From: Oscillospiraceae bacterium
GTDB lineage: Bacteria; Bacillota; Clostridia; Oscillospirales; Oscillospiraceae
Length of the DNA: 5,761 nt
Assembly (NCBI GenBank): GCA_017624645.1
Contig: JAGAMQ010000183.1
Coordinates: 1-5,761 of the forward strand
Direction of reading: 5' to 3'
The number at the start of each line of letters is the position of its first letter. The first letter of the stretch is position 1. The notes beneath the pieces are model-generated. The model had not been told where the DNA came from, searched no databases, and was given only the letters and a program-made list of their open reading frames with translations. The translations under genes were made by a program, and so were the position numbers. This document shows, in pieces, positions 4,952 to 5,761 of the stretch.

Positions 4952-5761
4952 ATGGCAACATTGGAACAGCAGATCGAAAACGTGGTAGACACCATTCTGG
5001 AGGACTACCGGCAGGATCGGGACATCGACCGGATGGACAGCTTCCGTCAGCCGGACAAGGACACCATTATCGATATCATCGAAAAGCTACGAAGGCTCGT
5101 TTTCCCCGGCTATTTCCGGGATAAGACCTACCGCATTTACAATGCCAAGCACAACCTGTCCATGCTCATTGAGGATGTGATGTTCCATTTGAGTCAGCAG
5201 GTGGCTTTGGTGCTGCAGGATCAGGAGGACCCTCAGGATAAGGCACAGGCGGTCTGTTTGGAGTTCCTGCGTCAGATCCCCCAGGTCCGGAGCATGGTCC
5301 AGACGGATCTGCAGGCCGCCTACGACGGCGACCCGGCTGCCACAGGGATGGCAGAGCTGATCTTCTCCTACCCCGGTGTCTTCGCCATCACCGTGTATCG
5401 CCTTGCTCATGTACTGTACACACTGCAGGTACCTATGATTCCCCGGATCATGACTGAGCATGCCCACAGTGTCACGGGCATTGACATCCATCCCGGTGCC
5501 ACCATCGGTGAGTATTTCTTTATCGACCACGGAACCGGCATCGTAGTGGGTGAAACCACCGTCATCGGCAATAATGTGAAGATCTATCAAGGTGTGACTT
5601 TGGGCGGTCTGTCCACCAGAGGCGGCCAGAGCCTTCGGGGCAAACGGCGTCACCCCACCATTGAGGATGATGTGACCATCTATGCCAACGCCTCCATTTT
5701 GGGCGGTGAAACGGTGATCGGTCACGGCTGTGTCATCGGTGCCAGCGCCTTTATTACCCAA
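4952..5761 (+). CDS. cysE: Serine O-acetyltransferase (CysE/EpsC type), C-terminus cut by window
   Basis: This cytoplasmic enzyme acetylates L-serine with acetyl-CoA to O-acetylserine, the substrate of CysK. 270 residues are visible with no stop; related long-form enzymes run to about 300-315. A helical N-terminal domain (about 1-165) precedes a left-handed beta-helix of hexapeptide repeats from about 176. Catalytic D178 in GIDIHPGATIG and H193 in IDHGTGIVVGET are 15 residues apart, exactly as D143 and H158 of E. coli CysE. D119 in TDLQAAYDGDPAA fits the serine-binding aspartate and H234 in KRRHPTI the second conserved histidine. The start has GGAGGG (4940-4945) 6 nt upstream. The N-terminal half is about 27 residues longer than in E. 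coli, as in the EpsC-type subfamily. Its divergent position against cysK indicates joint control of cysteine synthesis. The C-terminal tail that docks into CysK in the cysteine synthase complex lies outside the window. Confidence 0.93.
   Translation, partial: MATLEQQIENVVDTILEDYRQDRDIDRMDSFRQPDKDTIIDIIEKLRRLVFPGYFRDKTYRIYNAKHNLSMLIEDVMFHLSQQVALVLQDQEDPQDKAQAVCLEFLRQIPQVRSMVQTDLQAAYDGDPAATGMAELIFSYPGVFAITVYRLAHVLYTLQVPMIPRIMTEHAHSVTGIDIHPGATIGEYFFIDHGTGIVVGETTVIGNNVKIYQGVTLGGLSTRGGQSLRGKRRHPTIEDDVTIYANASILGGETVIGHGCVIGASAFITQ

Noticed and set aside
5087..5761. Minus-strand open frame opposite the serine acetyltransferase
   Set aside because: It is antisense to a clear hexapeptide acetyltransferase with conserved catalytic residues, and its product looks like a reverse translation shadow.

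Overview
The window most likely comes from an endospore-lineage Clostridia genome (Bacillota), probably Oscillospirales/Oscillospiraceae. The evidence is a Spo0A master regulator with a diverged receiver but a near-canonical DNA-binding half, AGGAGG-type ribosome binding sites, GC-rich coding sequence and AT-rich intergenic regions. The family-level placement is inference.

Layout from left to right. (1) 1-842, minus strand: a truncated MsmK/UgpC/MalK-type sugar ABC transporter ATPase. It has its own extended -10 promoter and a leader of about 180 nt that contains an unused AGGAGG and a short overlapping upstream reading frame. (2) 1095-2384, minus strand: an M18 family zinc aminopeptidase with a clear promoter at 2410-2438. 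(3) 2385-2653: a divergent regulatory region between the aminopeptidase and spo0A. It carries several matches to the Spo0A box, a promoter for each direction and a terminator-like hairpin in the spo0A leader. (4) 2654-3430, plus strand: spo0A. (5) 3431-3472: a perfect 19-bp inverted repeat that should terminate spo0A from the left and cysK from the right. (6) 3487-4822, minus strand: a two-gene unit, gtrA-like membrane protein then cysK (cysteine synthase), overlapping by 17 bp. (7) 4823-4951: a divergent promoter region with two copies of a 9-bp direct repeat between the promoters. (8) 4952-5761, plus strand: serine O-acetyltransferase (cysE/epsC type), cut by the window end.

Functionally, the right half is a cysteine module. 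The acetyltransferase makes O-acetylserine and CysK converts it to cysteine with sulfide. The two are transcribed divergently from one short regulatory region, with a GtrA-like membrane protein riding in front of cysK. The centre is the sporulation regulator spo0A, apparently autoregulated. The left edge is sugar-transport energising machinery with strongly biased codon use.

I see no mobile element, CRISPR array, tRNA or rRNA, and no clear evidence of an undescribed multi-gene system. The points most worth a second look are regulatory (Spo0A boxes, leader hairpin, unusual ATPase leader) and the altered acidic pocket of Spo0A. No gene-free stretch exceeds 300 bases.
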